A DNA stretch of 64,000 nt from Nocardia sp. NBC_01327 (GCF_035958815.1 NZ_CP108383.1:1550001-1614000), one strand, 5' to 3'. Shown: positions 1 to 8,519, numbered from the stretch's first letter. Translations and numbers: made by a program. Notes: generated by a model not told the origin, from the letters alone.

Positions 1-1
1 G

Positions 2-319
2 CTGACCCTGGCCGGCGTAATGCGCACCGGCCCCGGCCCGCTGCTCGAGGCCGAAGCGCTGGCTGTGGTGCGCAATCACCCGGATATCGCGAGCACCCAG
101 GGGTTTCCGCTGGATCGGCTTCGCGCCGAACGACTTTCGGTCGGATGGCTGGTGTACGTTCCCACCGAACCCGGTGCGATAGTGCTCTCCCGCGCGCTCT
201 TCTACGTCGCGGATGACGGGGTGGTGGAGTCCGCCACCTCGGCGACCCCGCCGTCGGTGTATCTGCCCGACTTCGAACAGCGCTTCCGCCGACGGCAAAC
301 GACGAGTTGGACGAGTTAG
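2..319 (+). CDS. Small YrhB/Imm35-like protein, 5' end possibly cut by the window edge
   Basis: The reading frame is open to the left edge, so the first visible ATG at 20 may be internal; no clear ribosome site precedes it. From ATG 20 the product is 99 aa. Its centre reads LSVGWLVYVPTE followed by hydrophobic strands and FYVADDGVVESATSATP, the layout of small YrhB/Imm35-type proteins (a GW strand, then a strand closing with a D-G turn). Such proteins often sit beside polymorphic toxins as immunity proteins, and that role here is inference only. It ends 9 bases before the large ESX substrate gene and is probably co-transcribed with it. Confidence 0.45.
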   Translation: MTLAGVMRTGPGPLLEAEALAVVRNHPDIASTQGFPLDRLRAERLSVGWLVYVPTEPGAIVLSRALFYVADDGVVESATSATPPSVYLPDFEQRFRRRQTTSWTS

Positions 320-328
320 GAGCGGGAC

Positions 329-2143
329 ATGGGTACTGAGTCCGTCAACCCCTGGCTTGGGACCGCGCAGGCGGCGCACGACGGCACGCTGTCACTCGAC
401 AAGGGTGCGGCGACGAAGGCCGCCGGCTACGCGGCGGACCTGTCGCACTCACTGACCATGACCAAGCAGTGGGTCTTCGTGGTCAAGGAGCACAAGGGTT
501 TCAGCGATAACGGCTATCTGCCGAAGGCGGTGGCGCTCGCGGGCCGTTTCGATACCGAGGGCGGCCGCCTCGCCACGATCATCGACCACTACATCACCCT
601 GGTGGACGCGCTCGGCGACACCCTGGTGACGGCGGGCAAGCTGTACGACGCCACGGAGGAGGATTCGACCACCGCCTTCAACGACTTCAAGCGGACCTCC
701 GACGGCAACTACCCGGTCCTGAACCTGACGCCGAACGGCAAGGCCGCCATCCCGACCTGGAGTCAGCCGACGGCGGATGCCGCTTTCGACAAGAACAGCG
801 GATACGGCGGTCTGAAGGGCATCGGCAAGAGCGATCTCGCGCACTACACCGATGCGATCGGCGCCGAGGATCCGACGGGTCACGGCGGTCAGTGGTTCTA
901 CGAGGTCGGAGTCGGCATCAATCCGCAGACGGTGGCCGATCGCAGCGATGACTGGAAGACCATGGCCGGTTGGATCTCCAGGGATTTCAACAATCTCGAT
1001 ACCCTCATGGGGGGATTCGAGAAGGACAAGTCGTGGACCGGCGCCGGCGCCAAGGGTGCGGTCGCGGCGGTCACGCAGTTCAAGACCCAGGCCGATGATC
1101 TCGTCACCGAGATGCGCCTGATGTCGTCGAATCTGGACTTCACCGCCGGCTTCCTGCGCAATACCAAGGCCGCGCTGCCCGAGGGCTGGGACGGCGACAA
1201 ACTGAACGGCACTCCGACCGAAGACGCCGTGGTCAAGGTGGCGATAGCCGGTTTCAAGGCCTGGTACATCCCCGGAATGCCGCACGCCAGCACCGCGATT
1301 CCGAAGCTGACCGATCCTACCGCGCCGCCGCCCAGCCTGCAGACGCCGCCGACCTACCAGCCCAGGACCGGGCCGGGCAGTCAGCCGTCGACCGGGCCGG
1401 GTTCCTCGCCCGGAGCCGGTCCGTCGGCGATGCCGTCGCTGGGCGGTCAGTTGCAGAGCCTTTCGAACGCGGCATTGACCGCCAAAGAGGCGAAACTCCA
1501 GACGGATCCGAGCAAAAATGATCCGGGCAAGACCGACCCCGGCAAGACCGACCCCGGCAAGACTGATCCGGGTACCTCCGGCCAGCCGGATCCAGGTCAG
1601 TCGGACTCCGGTCAGAACACCAATCCCGCTGCGGCGAGCCAGGACTCGAGTTCGCAGGCGTCCCAGCTGCAAAGCGCCCTGCAGCAGGCCGCCCAGAGCA
1701 TGCAGTCGGCACAGACGAGCACCGCGCAGCAGCAACAGCAGCAGACCCAGGATCAGCTGAAAGATATGTCCCTGGCCGGAATGCCCAATCTGCTCAATCA
1801 GCTGTCCAAGGATCTGCCGGGTGGCGGCGGGCCCGGCGGTGGCCCCGGCGGCCTCGGCGTGGCCCCGCTCAAGGAACTCAATTCACGCCTGTTCCCGCGA
1901 GCTGCCGTCGCCATCGAATCCGCGGACGCGGCCATTGCCCGGGCCGGAATCGCCGCGAGCGCCGCGACGGCATCGCCGATGGGCGGTATGGGCGGTGGTA
2001 TGGGCGGTATGGGACACGGCGCCGGCGGCCAGGGCGGTCAGGGCAAGGAGCACAAGCGCGCCGAATTCCTCGACTCGACCGAGGCTCTGGAAACCGCCAT
2101 GGGTGAGGCGCCGATCGTGGCGAAGCCCGTGGTGGAGGGCTGA
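329..2143 (+). CDS. Large ESX substrate, WXG/PPE-like N-terminal half, Pro/Gly/Gln-rich C-terminal half (module 1)
   Basis: A 604-aa protein of the same family as the products at 11157-12902 and 27736-29601. The N-terminal ~330 residues are helical, with a WXG-like KSWTGAGAKGAV motif followed by a long amphipathic helix and the shared AWYIPGM element. The second half is low complexity: tandem DPGKT pentapeptides near residues 390-415, a Q/S-rich stretch, then Gly-rich repeats. Two C-terminal motifs recur in the paralogues: SRLFPRA and GKEHKRAEFL. The GTG-started EspG gene begins 5 bases after the stop, which is the arrangement of an ESX substrate with its chaperone. There is no Sec signal. 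Secretion through ESX is inferred from family architecture and context; the exact function is unknown. Confidence 0.7.
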   Translation: MGTESVNPWLGTAQAAHDGTLSLDKGAATKAAGYAADLSHSLTMTKQWVFVVKEHKGFSDNGYLPKAVALAGRFDTEGGRLATIIDHYITLVDALGDTLVTAGKLYDATEEDSTTAFNDFKRTSDGNYPVLNLTPNGKAAIPTWSQPTADAAFDKNSGYGGLKGIGKSDLAHYTDAIGAEDPTGHGGQWFYEVGVGINPQTVADRSDDWKTMAGWISRDFNNLDTLMGGFEKDKSWTGAGAKGAVAAVTQFKTQADDLVTEMRLMSSNLDFTAGFLRNTKAALPEGWDGDKLNGTPTEDAVVKVAIAGFKAWYIPGMPHASTAIPKLTDPTAPPPSLQTPPTYQPRTGPGSQPSTGPGSSPGAGPSAMPSLGGQLQSLSNAALTAKEAKLQTDPSKNDPGKTDPGKTDPGKTDPGTSGQPDPGQSDSGQNTNPAAASQDSSSQASQLQSALQQAAQSMQSAQTSTAQQQQQQTQDQLKDMSLAGMPNLLNQLSKDLPGGGGPGGGPGGLGVAPLKELNSRLFPRAAVAIESADAAIARAGIAASAATASPMGGMGGGMGGMGHGAGGQGGQGKEHKRAEFLDSTEALETAMGEAPIVAKPVVEG

Positions 2144-2148
2144 CTTCG

Positions 2149-2925
2149 GTGCAACGATCCTGGACCCTCACCGATCTGGAATTCCTGGTCCTGTGGGAGG
2201 AACTCGGCGAGGAATTCCTGCCGATTCCGCTCATGTACGCCAGCCGCACCGAGTGGTGGGACGACCATCTGGCGAATGTGGCGCGCGCCAAAGACGCGCT
2301 GCGCGACCGGGATCCGGCGCTGGCCGAGGTGCTGCCCGTACTGCGCATGCCCGACGTCCGGGTCGAGGTGCGCGGCTGGGACGGCCGTGACCGCACCAGC
2401 CCCGAGGCCAGCATTCGCATGCTCGGCATCCGATCCGGTGATTTCGGCTACCTGGTGGTGCAGCACCCCGGCGAAACGGTCCGGCACAGTGCGGGATTCA
2501 CCGTGACCGAATTCGACGCCGGTGAGCTGGCGGCGCAGATCGTCGCCGCGCTGCCGGACACCGCCGCGGGTCGCGGCCGCGAGATCGTACTGGCCGAATC
2601 CGAGCACACCGACGAGTTCGACTACGGCTACGGCCTGTCCCCGGCGCACGAAACCATGGAGGGCACGGTGATCGACCGCGCCTCCGACTTCCTGGCGGCC
2701 CCCGCGCCGAGCATGGGCACCATCGATGTGGTGCAGGGCCGCTCACGATTCGGCCCGCGCGGCATCATCCGATTCCAGCTGGAGTGGCGCGATCTGATCG
2801 ATGACGGCCGCTATGTCGTCACCGCGGATTTCCCGCCCGTCGCCGCACCCGCCGACCGCAAGCGCATGACCGCGGCCGTGGACACCCGTATCACCGAGGT
2901 GCTCATGGCCATCGAGGACGAATGA
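2149..2925 (+). CDS. espG: EspG-family ESX secretion chaperone (module 1)
   Basis: A 258-aa protein starting at GTG 2149, with a GGAGGG ribosome site inside the end of the upstream gene. It opens with WTLTDLEFLVLWEELGEEFLP, the typical EspG start. It continues with the conserved P-D-V-R-V-E-V strand, the R-M-L-G-I-R-S-G-D-F-G-Y-L-V-V-Q strand near residue 90-105 and the RSRFGPRGIIRFQLEWRDL segment near residue 205. EspG proteins are cytosolic chaperones that bind the tips of PPE proteins and keep them soluble for ESX export. Its placement directly behind the large substrate suggests that protein is its client. It is paralogous to the proteins at 10387-11160 and 29598-30401; the EspG at 34387-35175 is more distant. 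Confidence 0.85.
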   Translation: MQRSWTLTDLEFLVLWEELGEEFLPIPLMYASRTEWWDDHLANVARAKDALRDRDPALAEVLPVLRMPDVRVEVRGWDGRDRTSPEASIRMLGIRSGDFGYLVVQHPGETVRHSAGFTVTEFDAGELAAQIVAALPDTAAGRGREIVLAESEHTDEFDYGYGLSPAHETMEGTVIDRASDFLAAPAPSMGTIDVVQGRSRFGPRGIIRFQLEWRDLIDDGRYVVTADFPPVAAPADRKRMTAAVDTRITEVLMAIEDE

Positions 2926-2946
2926 GTGTGAAAGGCAGGTATCTCA

Positions 2947-3291
2947 GTGCAATCGGATAATGCTCCGTTCCCGACCGAGTTCACCCTCGCCTCCCGCACG
3001 GGAGCGGTGGTGGTGTGCACCACCGAACAGGGCCTGCCGCTGGGCCTCAGCGTCGAGCGGGACCAGTTGCGCACCGATCCCGAGGCTCTGGCCGGTGAGA
3101 TTCTGCGCCTGTGCAAGCAGTCTGCCAATCGAGCGGGTCTGCAGCGCCGTGAGCAGCTGCGGGCCGCGGGTCTGGCGCCGGAGCTGCTGGCCCTGACCGG
3201 CCTGCCGACCGTCGCCGAGGTGACCCGTCAGGAGTACGTCGAGGAGCAGAATTACGAGACCGAACCGGACAGTTGGTTGCGGCCCATCTAA
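2947..3291 (+). CDS. EspH/YbaB-like small ESX accessory protein (module 1)
   Basis: A 114-aa protein from GTG 2947, with AAAGGCAGG upstream. The pattern TGAVVVCTTEQGLPLGLSVE (strand, turn, strand), a helix DPEALAGEILRLCKQSANRA, and an acidic tail VEEQNYETEPDSWLRPI match the layout of the mycobacterial ESX protein EspH (DUF2694) and, more distantly, the YbaB fold. The tail is conserved in the paralogue at 30495-30860, which ends YDTEPQSWLRTV. EspH acts as a cytosolic helper for ESX-1 substrates; a similar chaperone-like role is inferred from its position between espG and the PE/PPE-like pair. Confidence 0.6.
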   Translation: MQSDNAPFPTEFTLASRTGAVVVCTTEQGLPLGLSVERDQLRTDPEALAGEILRLCKQSANRAGLQRREQLRAAGLAPELLALTGLPTVAEVTRQEYVEEQNYETEPDSWLRPI

Positions 3292-3357
3292 AGTAGACGA
3301 AAGCTGCAGTGCGGCAGGCTGATACCGATTCCCGGGCATAACCTGGGGAACACCGGT

Positions 3358-3389
3358 TGTTCACCGAACAGGTCCGGAGTTGGTGAACA
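3358..3389. promoter_or_regulatory. Inverted repeat upstream of the PE/PPE-like pair, candidate operator
   Basis: In the 167-base gap before the PE-like gene, TGTTCACC (3358-3365) and GGTGAACA (3382-3389) form 8-base inverted arms. The left arm is also the start of a shorter palindrome, TGTTC-ACC-GAACA (3358-3370). It is followed by AT-richer sequence including TGTATAGTTCAT near 3419-3430 and then the start at 3459. This is suggestive of an operator or promoter for a separate transcript of the PE/PPE-like pair, but no known regulator motif is recognised. Confidence 0.25.
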
Positions 3390-3458
3390 CTTTCCTATGT
3401 CCGCCGAATCTTCGCTCTGTATAGTTCATTTCGAGTTGATCTTCACGATGGGGGTCTC

Positions 3459-3776
3459 ATGAGCAACCTCGTTGCAACGCCCGACGCGATCCGCCACTAC
3501 GGTGACGCCTCGGCCGCGATGGCATCGACGATCGCCGGCGCCGCCGGGGCCGATCAGGTCGCCACCGTCGCGGCCCTGGTTCCGGTCTTCGGCCTGATCG
3601 GCCAGGATTTCCTGCTGAGTTTCGCGGGCGCGCAGGGCAATCACTTCGCCTCGACCGCCGAGCTCGCCGCCGTGCACGCCGGCACCGCGGTCACCGCCCA
3701 CGAGGCGGCCGCGAGCTACGACGGTGTCGAGGAGCAGTCCAGCGTCGACTTCATCGCACTGTCGAAGGAGTCATGA
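3459..3776 (+). CDS. EspC/PE-like small ESX-secreted protein (module 1)
   Basis: A 105-aa all-alpha, Ala-rich protein with two predicted helices joined by a turn around the central GLIGQDFLLSFAGAQG segment. It ends in a helix with the motif YDGVEEQSSVDF. This is the layout of EspC/PE-type ESX partners (type VII target, DUF2580-like). Its stop overlaps the start of the next, PPE-like gene by the ATGA of 3773-3776, as in PE-PPE pairs. The paralogue at 31282-31593 shares the GLIAQDFLLAFAGAQG core. Translational coupling and context support a heterodimer with the downstream product. Confidence 0.7.
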   Translation: MSNLVATPDAIRHYGDASAAMASTIAGAAGADQVATVAALVPVFGLIGQDFLLSFAGAQGNHFASTAELAAVHAGTAVTAHEAAASYDGVEEQSSVDFIALSKES

Positions 3777-5014
3777 GCACGCCGGAGGTGCCGGGCTTAC
3801 CCGATACCACCGTGGCGGATGTGCTGCGCGGCACCGCACTCGGTCCGATGCTGGACCGCCCGATCAATGACATTCTGCGCGATATGGGCGTGTCGGCGCT
3901 GCCCCAGCTGCCGCCCGCACCGCCGCTTCCCGGTCTCCCGCCGCTGCCGGTGATCGACCTGTCCGCGCTCACCCGCCCGCTCACCGATCTGGCCCAGTCC
4001 TTCGGCACCGGCCAGATCAGCGGTGCGAGCGTGGATCCCATGCAGGTGCTCTCGGGAGTATCGAGCGCTCTGCAGCAGGTCGTCTCGATGGCCTCGTCCC
4101 TCATGTCCGTGGCCTCCGGCCTCTGGCAGGGTCAGGGCGCCACCGGCGCGGCCGACAAAGGCGCTGCGGCACAGTCGGATGCGCTCGAGTTGCAGACCCA
4201 GAATGTGCAGCAGAAGACCGTACTGGGCGGCGCGGCGACCACGGTCGGCGTTGGCGCGGCCCAGATGGCGGCGATCATCACGAAATTCGTCACGGCGGTC
4301 ACCGTGTCCGCGCCCTTCCTGGTGACCCCGCCCGGCCAGGCCTTCCTGCTGTCGATGGCCAGCGAGACCGCCGCCGAGGCAACGGCCGTGGTCGCGCACA
4401 CCCGCGCCCAATTGACCGTGCACAGCGCCAATATGGCCGTGGCGGGTCAGAAGGTGGCGGTCACCAATGCGCCCACGGGAGTCGATTCGCTCTCCCAGGT
4501 CACCCAGCTGCTCAGCGGCCTCGGGACGCTGGCGAGCTCGGCCGGTTCCGGTGCGCAGCAGCTGCAATCGATTGCGCAGACGCTCACCACCCAGCCCGTG
4601 GACGACACCACCGCACCCGTCGATCAGCCGATCACCACGTCCGGCGGCATCGCGCCCGGCGGCGCCGTCCCGATCGGCGGTGGCATGGGCGGCGTAGCGG
4701 GCCCAGCCCAGCTCGGTCAGTGGACCGGCACCCGCTCCACCGCCGCACCCGGCGGATCCCCGGCGCCGGCCGCCGAACCGGTGGCCGCACAGCGCGCCGC
4801 CACCACCGGCCCCGGCATGGCGCCCCCGATGGGCGCCGCGGGCGCCGGTTTGGCGCCCCGCGACGGGGACGCCGACGGCGACGGTGATATCCGCAGCAAC
4901 CTGGTGACCGGTGAACACGGCGACGATGTAGTCGGTGAGCTCGGCAATACCGGTGTTCCGGTGGTCGGCGCGACCGGATCGGCTGCGCCGCGAGTTCCCA
5001 CCGCCAACCTCTGA
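3773..5014 (+). CDS. PPE-like ESX partner protein with Ala/Gly/Pro-rich tail (module 1)
   Basis: A 413-aa protein coupled to the PE-like gene by a 4-base overlap. The N-terminal quarter is rich in Pro-Leu segments (PQLPPAPPLPGLPPLP). It is followed by a helical region with ASGLWQGQGATGAADKG (a WxG turn), a hydrophobic segment around residues 150-190 (TKFVTAVTVSAPFLVTPPGQ), and a Gly/Pro/Ala-rich tail ending GEHGDDVVGELGNTGVPVVGA. The paralogue at 31590-32978 has the same order of segments and a similar acidic C-terminal motif. It is probably an ESX-exported PPE-type partner; its role is unknown. Confidence 0.65.
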   Translation: MSTPEVPGLPDTTVADVLRGTALGPMLDRPINDILRDMGVSALPQLPPAPPLPGLPPLPVIDLSALTRPLTDLAQSFGTGQISGASVDPMQVLSGVSSALQQVVSMASSLMSVASGLWQGQGATGAADKGAAAQSDALELQTQNVQQKTVLGGAATTVGVGAAQMAAIITKFVTAVTVSAPFLVTPPGQAFLLSMASETAAEATAVVAHTRAQLTVHSANMAVAGQKVAVTNAPTGVDSLSQVTQLLSGLGTLASSAGSGAQQLQSIAQTLTTQPVDDTTAPVDQPITTSGGIAPGGAVPIGGGMGGVAGPAQLGQWTGTRSTAAPGGSPAPAAEPVAAQRAATTGPGMAPPMGAAGAGLAPRDGDADGDGDIRSNLVTGEHGDDVVGELGNTGVPVVGATGSAAPRVPTANL

Positions 5015-5023
5015 CAACCCGGC

Positions 5024-5050
5024 GCGCAGGCGGATTCGATTCGCCTGCGC
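5024..5050. terminator. Hairpin between convergent genes, probable bidirectional terminator
   Basis: GCGCAGGCG (5024-5032) pairs with CGCCTGCGC (5042-5050) around a 9-base loop, in the 42-base gap between the PPE-like gene (+) and the hypothetical gene at 5057 (-). There is no U-tract, which is common for high-GC actinobacterial terminators. Confidence 0.55.
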
Positions 5051-5056
5051 CCGGAT

Positions 5057-5794
5057 TCAGTAGCGAATGATCTCGCCCCGATTGATGAGTTGTTCGCGGT
5101 GGTCACCCTCGATATCGAGATAGGGGCATTCGGCCGTCCCCTCGCGTAACGCGGCATCGGTATCCCCGGGTGCGATCCACAGCAGCCTTCCGGCCTCGAG
5201 CCAGGGGCGCAGGTCGAAATCGTGTTCGCTGGGTTTGGGTACGTGCTCGCTCGAATCCCGTTCCAGCCCACGCGGATCGTGGATCTCATTGGTTCGGCTG
5301 CCCCAGACATTCTCCAGCGCAATGTCCTCGGGACGCTTATTGCCGAAATAGGTGATCGCCCAACCGGTATGGCGGCCGATCGGCGCTTGCGACAGCACCG
5401 CGCGCACCTCGGGATCCTCCAGCAGGCGCGGGACGACATAGGGCGCGGCCGGACCCGGCATGGCGTGGAAAGGCGCGGCGGTCACCGGCTCGGCGAGGCG
5501 TACCGCGCCCTCCATGGTGAGCCAGCTGAACGGCAATCCGGCGACGTGCCGGCGAATGGGCTGGTCCCAATCCCAGTACCAGCCATCCAGATCGACCGTG
5601 TCCAGCGGCCAGCGCACCACCGCATCGGTGAACGGGCAGCGGGCGACAATCACCTCGGGCAGTTGCCTGCGGTATTCGTCCTGCAGGTCGAACACCCGAT
5701 AGATGGCGTCCTTCCCCTCCGGGGTGTATCCGACCTTCCGATACAGCGTGTGCAGCCGATTGCCCTCGTCGAGCAGGGCCAGTCTGTCCCGCAT
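5057..5794 (-). CDS. Conserved hypothetical protein, paralogue of 15084-15851
   Basis: A 245-aa protein whose ATG at 5794 is 2 bases after the stop of the upstream gene, so the two are co-transcribed. It shares long blocks with the 255-aa product at 15084-15851: VIVARCP.T, a WYWDWD/WFWDFN tryptophan-rich block, LPFSWLTMEGAVRL, GRHTGWAITYFG, FDLRPWLEAGRLLWIAPGD and GTAECPYLDIEG. There is no signal peptide or membrane segment. I do not recognise the family. Position among ESX toxins and small orphan genes makes an immunity or accessory role possible, as inference only. Confidence 0.6.
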   Translation of the reverse strand: MRDRLALLDEGNRLHTLYRKVGYTPEGKDAIYRVFDLQDEYRRQLPEVIVARCPFTDAVVRWPLDTVDLDGWYWDWDQPIRRHVAGLPFSWLTMEGAVRLAEPVTAAPFHAMPGPAAPYVVPRLLEDPEVRAVLSQAPIGRHTGWAITYFGNKRPEDIALENVWGSRTNEIHDPRGLERDSSEHVPKPSEHDFDLRPWLEAGRLLWIAPGDTDAALREGTAECPYLDIEGDHREQLINRGEIIRY

Positions 5795-5796
5795 GC

Positions 5797-6195
5797 TCAG
5801 CCGCCGGTAATGATTCGGACCGCCAGCTCCTTGGCAGCCTCGTCGACCGCGCCGAGCTCGCAACCGCGCCCCATAATGTGCCGCACCAGCTCACCCTCCG
5901 GCGGCAGCCCGTGTTTGCGCAGATAGTGCGGTACCGCGCCCGACCAGATCCACACCCCGTCGGTACGAAAGTTCAGCGGCACATCCCGCTCCTGCGGCGC
6001 GAATTCATCCACCTCGAAACTGCGCGCCGCCAGCACCACCGGCGCCGCCTCCAGATAGGCCAGCACCTCGTCCTGGAACCAGGGCACGATCGCCGCCCGA
6101 TCGCCGGCCAGCGGCCGCCCGTCCGCGTCCCGCCCCTCGTACACCCGCGCCAGTCGCAGCGCTTCCCCGGATCGCTCAACCATGGAGCGCAGCAT
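5797..6195 (-). CDS. Hypothetical protein with PLNFRTDGVWIWSGAV motif
   Basis: A 132-aa protein; an internal ATG at 6183 is an equally good start, and neither has a strong ribosome site. The notable block is VPLNFRTDGVWIWSGAVPHYL followed by a helix and HIMGRGCEL. This aromatic 'RTDG-W-W' pattern recurs in small cytosolic proteins of actinobacterial toxin neighbourhoods, from memory and unverified. It is the first gene of a two-gene minus-strand unit with 5057-5794 and is divergent from the zinc-ribbon gene at 6451, across about 255 bases that hold the promoters. Confidence 0.5.
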   Translation of the reverse strand: MLRSMVERSGEALRLARVYEGRDADGRPLAGDRAAIVPWFQDEVLAYLEAAPVVLAARSFEVDEFAPQERDVPLNFRTDGVWIWSGAVPHYLRKHGLPPEGELVRHIMGRGCELGAVDEAAKELAVRIITGG

Positions 6196-6450
6196 ATTCG
6201 ATGCCGCTGATCGCTATTCGGGTTCGACGTCGCCTGCCCAGAGATCGACTGTGCCGCAAGACCGCCGGCCGGATCGATGCGGATTGTGCATGAAAGCCGC
6301 TGGCACACGCCATCTCTCCGTCGGACGGGGACCGCCGAGGGTTCACGTGATTGCCGTCCGGAGGGGGTGGCAACTCCTTCCGAACCGTGGTGGTCCATAG
6401 TCCGACCAGGCATTCGGCAGGTGATAGTGTCCCGCCAGAAGGGAGTTCGC

Positions 6451-7113
6451 ATGGGTGAGATACCGGGCGCGAGGGCGGAACTGGACCGCCTGGGCCGAGT
6501 GCTGCGTACCCAGGTGGTCGCGCTCATCGAACAGCTCACGCCGGGCGCGGACCTCATGCTGCTCTTCCTCAGCGAACCGACCGTCTCCGAGTGGTCCGAA
6601 CCGGTGAAATACCGCTATTCGACCACCTTCCGGGGGCAGCGACCCGAATCGGTCGGCGCCGCCGACACCGTCCGCCGCGGCGCCGCCATGCTGGCCGACG
6701 CCGGGTGGGAGGTATCGGAATCGCGGGAGGTGAACCGCACCCTCGTCACCGGCTACCGCGACGGCAGCACCATCGAACTTCGCGTTCCCGACCACACGCC
6801 CACCGTGCTGTACAGCGCGAGCTCACCGGCGCTGGTCCTGTCCACGCCGCAGGAGGCCGAGCAGACGGACCCGTCCCGCACCTCGGACACCGTCACCGCG
6901 GGCTACGTGCTCTGCTACGAATGCGACGGCCTGGGCGTCTGCCCCGAATGCGGTGGGCGCGGCTGGCTTCCCGATGCGGCCGCCGGACAACGCAAATGCC
7001 CCGAATGCGCGGGGGAGCGGGTCTGCCCGATCTGCCGTGGGGCCGGGCAGCTGGCCGTCTCGCAATTGCAGCCGTTCCAGCGCGGCTACTACCCCGAGCT
7101 GGGCTCCGGCTAG
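6451..7113 (+). CDS. Protein with C-terminal DnaJ-type zinc-ribbon repeats
   Basis: A 220-aa protein; ATG 6451 is preceded by AGAAGGGA at the right distance. The N-terminal ~130 residues are an unrecognised alpha/beta domain. The C-terminal ~60 residues hold four CxxC pairs (CYEC, CPEC, KCPEC, CPIC) with Gly-rich spacers (DGLGV, GGRGW, AGERV, RGAGQ), the cysteine-rich layout of the DnaJ central domain, likely binding two zinc ions. It ends 10 bases from a convergent YbaB-like gene. It may assist folding or tethering of a cytosolic client; no function is assigned. Confidence 0.6.
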   Translation: MGEIPGARAELDRLGRVLRTQVVALIEQLTPGADLMLLFLSEPTVSEWSEPVKYRYSTTFRGQRPESVGAADTVRRGAAMLADAGWEVSESREVNRTLVTGYRDGSTIELRVPDHTPTVLYSASSPALVLSTPQEAEQTDPSRTSDTVTAGYVLCYECDGLGVCPECGGRGWLPDAAAGQRKCPECAGERVCPICRGAGQLAVSQLQPFQRGYYPELGSG

Positions 7114-7123
7114 TTCGAGCAGT

Positions 7124-7642
7124 TCACCAACCCCGGCTCGTGGGCCCACCACTGTCCTGCGCCGACTGCCAGTCCTCATAGTCCACGGCGTCACTGAATT
7201 CCGGCGCCGGTTCGGCCCGCTGTGCCAGCCGCTCCCGCGCATTCGGCGGCGCCAGCGATACCGGCGGTGGTGTCGGCGCTTCGGCCTGCAGGTCGGGCAT
7301 ACCGTCGAAGAGTTCCGACAGTCTCGGCATCTTCGCGCGCTGATCGCTGATCGGCCGCAGCAATTCCTCGGTCTTGCGCCGCACATCCGCCGCAGCATTC
7401 TGCGCTGCGGTCGTCACCGCCTTCCCGATTTCCTCGAGGGACAGCTCACCGGCATCGGAGGCGAAATGCGTAGCGATCACCACACAATCGGCATTCACGG
7501 TGACGGTGACCCGCCCACTGGCCGCACTGGCGCTACCTGTCAGCTGCACCCGCTGCCGAGACACCTCGGCGATGGCGCGCATCTGCCGGGAGAACCCCTC
7601 CAGAATCGACGCCGACTCGGCTTCCCCACGGTCCCTAGACAT
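7124..7642 (-). CDS. YbaB/EbfC-like accessory protein (orphan paralogue of the toxin-operon gene)
   Basis: A 172-aa protein. The core SGRVTVTVNADCVVIATHF, then LSLEEIGKAVTTAAQNAAADVRRK, is the strand-strand-helix of YbaB/EbfC-type proteins. A conserved linker MPRLSELFDGMPDLQAEAPTP follows, and an acidic tail with a conserved W. The same layout is seen in 25419-25925, which directly precedes the giant toxin gene (VPTLSELFPAMPDIQAMIPTP). Here no toxin follows: the next gene on this side is convergent. It may be the remnant of a lost toxin cassette or serve a toxin elsewhere. Confidence 0.6.
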   Translation of the reverse strand: MSRDRGEAESASILEGFSRQMRAIAEVSRQRVQLTGSASAASGRVTVTVNADCVVIATHFASDAGELSLEEIGKAVTTAAQNAAADVRRKTEELLRPISDQRAKMPRLSELFDGMPDLQAEAPTPPPVSLAPPNARERLAQRAEPAPEFSDAVDYEDWQSAQDSGGPTSRGW

Positions 7643-7872
7643 TTCGGCTGATCGATCGCGCTTCGGCCTGAAGTCTTCCAGTCATCGCGAGCCCTCCCGA
7701 ATCCACCGGTGTCTCCGCCGCTTTTAGCACAGCGAGATCGACTCTGCCACAGCAGCATAGTGAGCACAATATGAACAGCAGACTGCCGCAGCGCATCATC
7801 CTCCACCGCTGTTCCGCGCGTTGTCTAAGCTCGACTACGCAATACGGCCTGACAGGTAGCAAAGGAGTCGCA

Positions 7873-8427
7873 GTGCCAGATCTCCCACCCCTGGCCCGAA
7901 CCAACGCCGAAGCCCGCCTCTACCTGACCCTGCAACCGTGCCCCACCTGCGGCAGCACCCGCTGCACCTTCCGCAGCGCGGTCATCACCGTCGACGGCGT
8001 CCTGGCCAGCCGCTACACCGGCGAATGTCATGAATGCCATGCGCAGCGCGCCTACGAATTCCTGCTCCCCGAGGAAGTCCTCCCACCCCCCAGCGGCACA
8101 GTGCAATTCGGCAGAGACAACCCCTCCGAACTCCTGGACCCCGGCGTCTGGCTCTGGTACGCGGACGTCTGCATCCGCCAAGTACCCTCCGAAACAGCCG
8201 ATCTCGATGAGCGGTCACTTCGCGCGGGCCGCCATGCCCTGGCCACCGCCCTCGCCGCAACAGACGAGGCCCTGAAGTTCATCCCGGCACACGCTGACCG
8301 AGTTCCCCTCTCCGCCTTCACCTCCGCCGACGGCCTGGCGATGCACGAACGTGAGCCCGGCCGGTTCACCCGCTCCCGCCTGGAAGCTGTCCGCGCCACC
8401 TACGCCACCTCCCTGGCCCACTGGTAG
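7873..8427 (+). CDS. Zinc-ribbon hypothetical protein
   Basis: A 184-aa protein; GTG 7873 is chosen because AAAGGAG lies 6 bases upstream. Near the N-terminus a four-cysteine zinc knuckle is visible: CPTCGS, then CHECHA about 35 residues later. It is followed by a helical region with W-rich LDPGVWLWYADVC and LAMHEREPGRFTRSRLEAV. I do not recognise the family. It is followed after about 90 bases by the kinase gene on the same strand; the 230-base gap on its 5' side must hold divergent promoters for it and the YbaB-like gene. Confidence 0.5.
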   Translation: MPDLPPLARTNAEARLYLTLQPCPTCGSTRCTFRSAVITVDGVLASRYTGECHECHAQRAYEFLLPEEVLPPPSGTVQFGRDNPSELLDPGVWLWYADVCIRQVPSETADLDERSLRAGRHALATALAATDEALKFIPAHADRVPLSAFTSADGLAMHEREPGRFTRSRLEAVRATYATSLAHW

Positions 8428-8519
8428 CCCGTACCTCCGGATCGCTCACATCCGGCCGGTCACGGTGCTCGTTTATGCTGTCCGGGCAGTGCGTAGATCG
8501 ACATGCAAGGGGGACCGTG

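Noticed and set aside
1500..1575. Short direct repeats considered as a CRISPR-like array
   Set aside because: They are in-frame 15-base units coding DPGKT in a Pro-rich linker, with no spacers. No CRISPR array or cas gene is seen in the window.
449..1735. Long minus-strand frame opposite the module 1 substrate
   Set aside because: Composition is Arg/Gly/Leu-rich without motifs; the plus strand carries the paralogous substrate family with conserved ends.
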